Assembly (NCBI RefSeq): GCF_001400735.1
Contig: NZ_LJPW01000120.1
Location: 27,653 to 91,652, forward strand
DNA from: Pseudomonas caricapapayae
GTDB taxonomy: Bacteria > Pseudomonadota > Gammaproteobacteria > Pseudomonadales > Pseudomonadaceae
DNA: 64,000 bases
Direction: 5' to 3'
Of this stretch, positions 59,648-64,000 are shown piece after piece (position 1 is the stretch's first letter; the number at the start of each line of letters is the position of its first letter). The translations under genes were made by a program, and so were the position numbers. Below the pieces are notes generated by a model. It did not search any database. It worked only from the letters and a program-made list of their open reading frames with translations, and had not been told where the DNA came from.

Positions 59648-61330
59648 ATGTTAAAGACTCGTGTTCTTCCGCCAGCCGATAGCGCTTACCAGTACCCTCT
59701 GTTGATCAAGCGCCTGCTGTTGTCCGGCAGTCGTTATGAAAAGACGCGCGAAATTGTTTACCGCGACTCCGTCCGCTATACCTACCCCACGCTGAACGAA
59801 CGCATTTGCCGTCTGGCCAACGTACTCACGGCTGCAGGCGTGAAGGCGGGCGATACTGTGGCGGTCATGGACTGGGACAGCCACCGTTATCTGGAATGCA
59901 TGTTCGCGATCCCGATGATCGGCGCGGTGATCCATACCGTCAATGTGCGGCTCTCTCCCGAGCAGATCGCCTATACCATCAATCATGCCGATGACCGCCT
60001 GGTGCTGGTGAACAGCGAGTTCGTGGGGCTGTATCAGGCGATGTCCGGACACTTGACCACGGTCGAAAAGACCCTGCTGCTGACGGATCTGCCAGACAAG
60101 ACTGCCGATCTGCCAAACCTTGTCGGCGAATACGAGACCCTGCTGGCGGCCGCCAGCCCCGAGTACGTCTTCGAGGATTTCGACGAAAATTCGGTCGCGA
60201 CCACGTTCTACACAACAGGCACGACGGGTAACCCTAAAGGGGTCTACTTCACCCATCGCCAGCTCGTGTTGCACACCATGAGTGGGGCGGCCACCCTGGG
60301 GGGCGTCGACACACCGCGGCTACTGGGCAGCGATGATGTCTACATGCCTATCACGCCGATGTTCCACGTGCATGCCTGGGGCATTCCCTACGTTGCTACC
60401 CTGCTGGGCCTGAAACAGGTATACCCCGGTCGCTATGAGCCCGAGCTGCTGGTAGAGCTTTGGCGCAAGGAGAAGGTGACGTTCTCCCACTGTGTGCCGA
60501 CCATCCTGCAAATGTTGCTCAACGCCAAATCCGCCCAGAATGCAGATTTCGGCGACTGGAAAATCATCATTGGCGGCAGCTCGTTGAACCGCAGCCTGTA
60601 TCAGGCCGCCAAGGCCAAGGGCATCCAGCTGACTGCCGCGTATGGCATGTCTGAAACCGGGCCGCTGATTTCCATCGCGCACATCAATGACGAGCTGCAG
60701 GCCAGCAGTGAGGACGAGCGGATCACCTACCGGATCAAGGCGGGTGTTCCCGTCATGCTGGTGGAGGCAGCCATCGTCGATCTGCAAGGCAACGTTCTCC
60801 CGGCCGATGGCGAGACCCAGGGTGAACTGGTCCTGCGTGCGCCGTGGCTGACCGAAAGCTATTTCCGCGAGCCCGAGAAAGGCGCTGAACTGTGGGCGGA
60901 TGGCTGGCTGCATACGGGCGATGTGGCGACGCTGGACGCTATGGGCTTCATCGATATTCGCGACCGTATCAAGGACGTGATCAAGACCGGTGGTGAATGG
61001 ATTTCTTCGCTGGAACTCGAAGACCTGTGCAGTCGCCATCCAGCCGTGCGCGAAGTGGCCGTGGTCGGGATCGCCGATCCGCAATGGGGCGAACGCCCGT
61101 TTGCCTTGCTGGTGATGCGAGATGGTCATCAACTCGATGCCAAAGGATTGAAGGAGCACCTCAAGCCGTTTGTCGAGCAAGGTCACATCAATAAGTGGGC
61201 AATTCCCAGCCAGATCGCGCTTGTTACCGAAATTCCCAAGACCAGCGTCGGCAAGCTGGACAAAAAGCGCATGCGCCTGGACATCGTCGAGTGGCAAAAA
61301 AGCAACAGCGCATTTCTGTCGACGCTCTGA
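59648..61330 (+). CDS. AMP-binding fatty-acid CoA ligase (AlkK-like)
   Basis: 560 residues. The ATP/AMP motif YTTGTTGNPKG (about 188-198), MFHVHAWGIPY, YGMSETGP, GWLHTGD and the C-terminal lysine region KTSVGKLDKK are all present. The pattern fits medium-chain acyl-CoA ligases such as AlkK: acid plus ATP plus CoA gives acyl-CoA. In P. putida a ligase of this type precedes a DUF1302/DUF1329 pair as here. A GGGG-type ribosome site lies 6-9 bases upstream. Confidence 0.88.
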   Translation: MLKTRVLPPADSAYQYPLLIKRLLLSGSRYEKTREIVYRDSVRYTYPTLNERICRLANVLTAAGVKAGDTVAVMDWDSHRYLECMFAIPMIGAVIHTVNVRLSPEQIAYTINHADDRLVLVNSEFVGLYQAMSGHLTTVEKTLLLTDLPDKTADLPNLVGEYETLLAAASPEYVFEDFDENSVATTFYTTGTTGNPKGVYFTHRQLVLHTMSGAATLGGVDTPRLLGSDDVYMPITPMFHVHAWGIPYVATLLGLKQVYPGRYEPELLVELWRKEKVTFSHCVPTILQMLLNAKSAQNADFGDWKIIIGGSSLNRSLYQAAKAKGIQLTAAYGMSETGPLISIAHINDELQASSEDERITYRIKAGVPVMLVEAAIVDLQGNVLPADGETQGELVLRAPWLTESYFREPEKGAELWADGWLHTGDVATLDAMGFIDIRDRIKDVIKTGGEWISSLELEDLCSRHPAVREVAVVGIADPQWGERPFALLVMRDGHQLDAKGLKEHLKPFVEQGHINKWAIPSQIALVTEIPKTSVGKLDKKRMRLDIVEWQKSNSAFLSTL

Positions 61331-61638
61331 GCGCTCATGCTTGCCGTGCCCGTCCGGTGCGGCAAGTGTCTGCGCTGCAGGTCCTGCTCTGTGACTTGCC
61401 AAATTTCCAGATTACGCCATCCTCCCCGCCACACGTTTTTCAGCGGCCTCCCGGAAACGGGCGGGCCAGAGGCGTTGGTCCTGCAAATCACACTTTAGAG
61501 GGATCTAGCGTCAGGGCGTGCTGGCTATAGTCGGCACAGGGAATGAGCAAGAGCGAGCTGGCTGTGTGTTGATTCGATGACTGAGTCGTTTTTGGATTTT
61601 CCCACTGCCATAACAATAAAACACAAGGAGTAGCGTCG
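61331..61638. other. Intergenic region upstream of the DUF1302 gene
   Basis: 308 bases without a gene. A 7-bp hairpin (cttgccg / cggcaag, 61339-61365 area) follows the ligase stop and lacks a T tract. The part after 61560 is AT-rich (gagtcgtttttggattttccc) and probably contains the promoter of the DUF1302 gene. Confidence 0.5.
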
Positions 61639-63576
61639 ATGACAAGCACCCCCCCATTCTGGCGTCGGGCCAGGCTGCCTCTGGCCGTCAGCCTTGCTTC
61701 CTCGCTCGCCGGCCCGGCCTTTGGCGTGACCTTCAATGTCGGCGAGATCGAAGGCAGTTTCGATTCGTCGCTGTCGGTGGGCGCCAGCTGGTCGACCGCA
61801 AACCCCAATAAAAATCTGATCGGTGCCAACAACGGCGGGCGTGGTCTGTCGCAGACTTCCGATGACGGTCACTTGAACTTCAAACAGGGAGAGACGTTTT
61901 CGAAGATTTTCAAGGGCATCCATGATCTGGAACTGAAGTACGGCGATACCGGCGTGTTTCTGCGTGGCAAATACTGGTACGACTTTGAACTCAAGGATGA
62001 AAATCGCGAGTTCAAGGACATCAGCGACTCGGGCCGCAAGGAGGGCGCAAAGTCGTCCGGGTTTCAGTTGCTTGACGCATTTGTCTATCACAACTATTCG
62101 ATCGCCGATCAACCGGGCGCCGTGCGCTTCGGCAAGCAGGTCATCAGTTGGGGTGAAAGTACCTTCATTCAGGGCGGCATCAACAGTGTCAACCCGGTCG
62201 ATGTCTCGGCCTTCCGGCGTCCAGGCTCTGAAATCAAGGAAGGCCTGATTCCGGTCAACATGTTCTACCTGTCGCAGAGCCTGACCGACAACCTGTCTGC
62301 CGAGGGTTTCTACCAGCTCGAATGGGACCAGACGGTCGTCGATAACTGCGGCACCTTCTTTTCGCAGCCAGATGTGATTGCCGACGGTTGCAACAACAAC
62401 CTCGCCGTGTTGCGCAGCCGCAGCGGTCTCAACAGTTCACTGACCGCTGCCGGTTTGCCCGCGGGGGCACGCGGTGCGGTCTTCAACTCGCTGTCGCAGC
62501 AGGGCGTGGTGTTCGGCAACCCCGATGAGGGCGCGGTTGTGCGCCGTGGTCCGGACCGCGATGCGCGTGACAGCGGCCAGTTCGGTTTTGCCTTGCGTTA
62601 CAACTTCGAACCGCTGGACACCGAGTTCGGCGCCTACATGATGAATTACCACAGCCGTGCACCGATTTTCAGCGGGCGCGGCGGCTCGGCAGCTTCGTTC
62701 AGCCCGCAAGGGCTGGTGGGCTCACTGGTTCGCAACGGTTTGCCGGCCAGCACTGCCGCAGCGCTGGCACCGACCTTGCTGCCGGTTGTCGTGGCCGGCA
62801 ACTCCAGTTATTACGTCGAGTACCCGGAAGACATCCGCCTGTATGGCCTGAGCTTCTCGACCACCCTGCCTACCGGCACGGCGTGGAGCGGCGAGATCAG
62901 CTACCGCCCCAACGCACCGATTCAGGTCAACACCACCGATATCCTGTACTCGGGCATTTCCCCGCTCAACCCCAATGTATCGCTGCTGAGCGGGCAGCCC
63001 AATACCGATCAGCCCGGTTATCGCCGCAAGGAGATCACCCAGCTGCAAACCACCTTCACCCAGTTTTTTGACCAGGTCATGGGTGCCGAGCGTCTGACGG
63101 TGGTCGGTGAAGTCGGCTGGACTCATGTGGGGGGCCTGGAAAGCACGTCCAAAATTCGTTACGGCCGCGACCCCGTGTATGGACCGGGCCCTCTGCCTGG
63201 CGGGCAGTGCGCGACGCTGAACGCAGGCACGCTGACCGGTGCCGAACAGAACAACCTGACCCGCTACTGCGAAGACGACGGTTTTACCACTGCCAACTCC
63301 TGGGGCTACCGCGCCCGCGCCATCTGGGATTACAACAGCGTGTTTGCCGGGGTAAACCTCAAGCCGAGCGTGGCCTGGTCGCATGACGTCAAAGGCTATT
63401 CCCCCGGCCCTGGCGGCAACTTTGAGGAGGGTCGCAAGGCGGTCAGTCTGGGGCTCGATGCCGAGTACCAGAACACGTACACCGCCAACCTTTCCTACAC
63501 CAACTTCTTTGATGGCAAATACACCACGGTTGATGACCGGGACTTCGTGGCGCTCAGCTTTGGCATGAACTTCTAA
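61639..63576 (+). CDS. DUF1302 outer-membrane protein
   Basis: 645 residues with a signal peptide (cleaved near GPAFGV) and long alternating beta strands ending in FVALSFGMNF, whose terminal Phe is typical of outer-membrane barrels. NVGEIEGSFDSSLSVGASW and RFGKQVISWGESTFIQGGIN are DUF1302 blocks. The family nearly always pairs with DUF1329, as here, often with an RND transporter. AAGGAG precedes the ATG by 8 bases. A role in hydrophobic-compound traffic is inference. Confidence 0.9.
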   Translation: MTSTPPFWRRARLPLAVSLASSLAGPAFGVTFNVGEIEGSFDSSLSVGASWSTANPNKNLIGANNGGRGLSQTSDDGHLNFKQGETFSKIFKGIHDLELKYGDTGVFLRGKYWYDFELKDENREFKDISDSGRKEGAKSSGFQLLDAFVYHNYSIADQPGAVRFGKQVISWGESTFIQGGINSVNPVDVSAFRRPGSEIKEGLIPVNMFYLSQSLTDNLSAEGFYQLEWDQTVVDNCGTFFSQPDVIADGCNNNLAVLRSRSGLNSSLTAAGLPAGARGAVFNSLSQQGVVFGNPDEGAVVRRGPDRDARDSGQFGFALRYNFEPLDTEFGAYMMNYHSRAPIFSGRGGSAASFSPQGLVGSLVRNGLPASTAAALAPTLLPVVVAGNSSYYVEYPEDIRLYGLSFSTTLPTGTAWSGEISYRPNAPIQVNTTDILYSGISPLNPNVSLLSGQPNTDQPGYRRKEITQLQTTFTQFFDQVMGAERLTVVGEVGWTHVGGLESTSKIRYGRDPVYGPGPLPGGQCATLNAGTLTGAEQNNLTRYCEDDGFTTANSWGYRARAIWDYNSVFAGVNLKPSVAWSHDVKGYSPGPGGNFEEGRKAVSLGLDAEYQNTYTANLSYTNFFDGKYTTVDDRDFVALSFGMNF

Positions 63577-63598
63577 GAACATGGTTTTCAGGATGACG

Positions 63599-64000
63599 AT
63601 GAATATGAAAATAACAAAAAGTCTGTTGCAAGCCGGGGTTCTGGGCATGTCGTTGCTGGCGACCGGTGTGATGGCGGCGGTCTCCGCATCGGACGCGGCA
63701 AAGCTGGGGACGTCGCTGACGCCGATGGGCGCGGAAAAAGCCGGCAACGCGGCCAACACCATTCCTGCCTGGAGCCCGTTGCCGAAAAATGCCGGAGCGG
63801 TGGACAGCAAGGGGTTCCTCGCCAACCCGTATGCCAGCGAAAAACCGTTGTTTATCATCACCGCGGCCAATGTCGAGCAGTACAAGGACAAACTGGCACC
63901 CGGTCAGTATGCAATGTTCAAGCGTTATCCCGACAGTTACCGGATCCCGGTCTATCCGACCCATCGCGGTGCCACTGTGCCGGATGAGGTGTTCGCCGCC
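63599..64000 (+). CDS. DUF1329 protein, 5' part
   Basis: 134 codons are inside; the gene runs past the window end. ATG at 63599 is chosen for AGGA 5 bases upstream; in-frame ATGs at 63593 and 63605 are close. A signal peptide ends near GVMAAV, followed by AAKLGTSLTPMGAEKAGNAA, the DUF1329 start. Members are periplasmic beta-rich proteins with a LolB/LppX-like lipid-binding fold. It follows the DUF1302 gene by 22 bases. Confidence 0.9.
   Translation, partial: MNMKITKSLLQAGVLGMSLLATGVMAAVSASDAAKLGTSLTPMGAEKAGNAANTIPAWSPLPKNAGAVDSKGFLANPYASEKPLFIITAANVEQYKDKLAPGQYAMFKRYPDSYRIPVYPTHRGATVPDEVFAA

Overview
The window is chromosomal DNA of a fluorescent pseudomonad, most probably the Pseudomonas syringae group. 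Gene order from the lolB/ispE/tRNA-Gln/prs block through hemA-prfA-prmC-moeB-murI, hemH, upp/hpt and mqo is the order known from other Pseudomonas, a renalase closely resembles the one characterised from P. syringae pv. phaseolicola as I remember it, and the O-antigen genes fit the branched rhamnan LPS of this group. No prophage, insertion sequence, rRNA or CRISPR was seen.

Region 1 (1-16896, all minus strand) is an O-antigen locus. rmlB, rmlD, rmlA and a separated rmlC make dTDP-L-rhamnose. Wzm/Wzt export the finished polymer. A 1543-residue protein joins a methyltransferase, a kinase-like region, an 18-residue-repeat coiled coil and two GT2 domains. Downstream lie an aminotransferase, a GtrB-like transferase, a WxcM-type isomerase/acetyltransferase, the start of a GtrA-like flippase and a GT-C-like membrane protein. 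Read together they suggest a rhamnan made and capped in the cytoplasm, exported, then decorated in the periplasm with a 3-acetamido-3,6-dideoxyhexose.

Region 2 (17202-29735) is housekeeping: ychF, pth, rplY, prs, tRNA-Gln, ispE, lolB and a TPR lipoprotein on the minus strand, then hemA, prfA, prmC, moeB, murI and pagL on the plus strand.

Region 3 (29898-39896, all minus) is a tightly overlapped ten-gene set with photolyase, a MerR/LitR-like regulator, a DUF523/DUF1722 protein, SDR, flavoprotein, DUF1365 and a CFA-synthase-like methyltransferase, plus a separate renalase/TIGR02450 pair. Both promoter regions carry repeated TGTACA words. I infer a light or photo-oxidative stress regulon acting on DNA repair and membrane lipids.

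Region 4 (40186-57000) mixes core genes (hemH, uraA-upp, hpt, mqo, yajG and small conserved Pseudomonas proteins), an orphan amino-acid ABC permease/binding protein divergent from a homocysteine methyltransferase, an SRAP protein with altered active site, an M48 lipoprotein protease and a TMEM165-type Mn exporter behind a yybP-ykoY riboswitch. Region 5 (57165-64000) holds rsmC, an 87-bp tandem array, a LysE exporter, an acyl-CoA ligase and a DUF1302/DUF1329 pair cut by the window end. A bipartite inverted-repeat element is scattered through regions 2-5.
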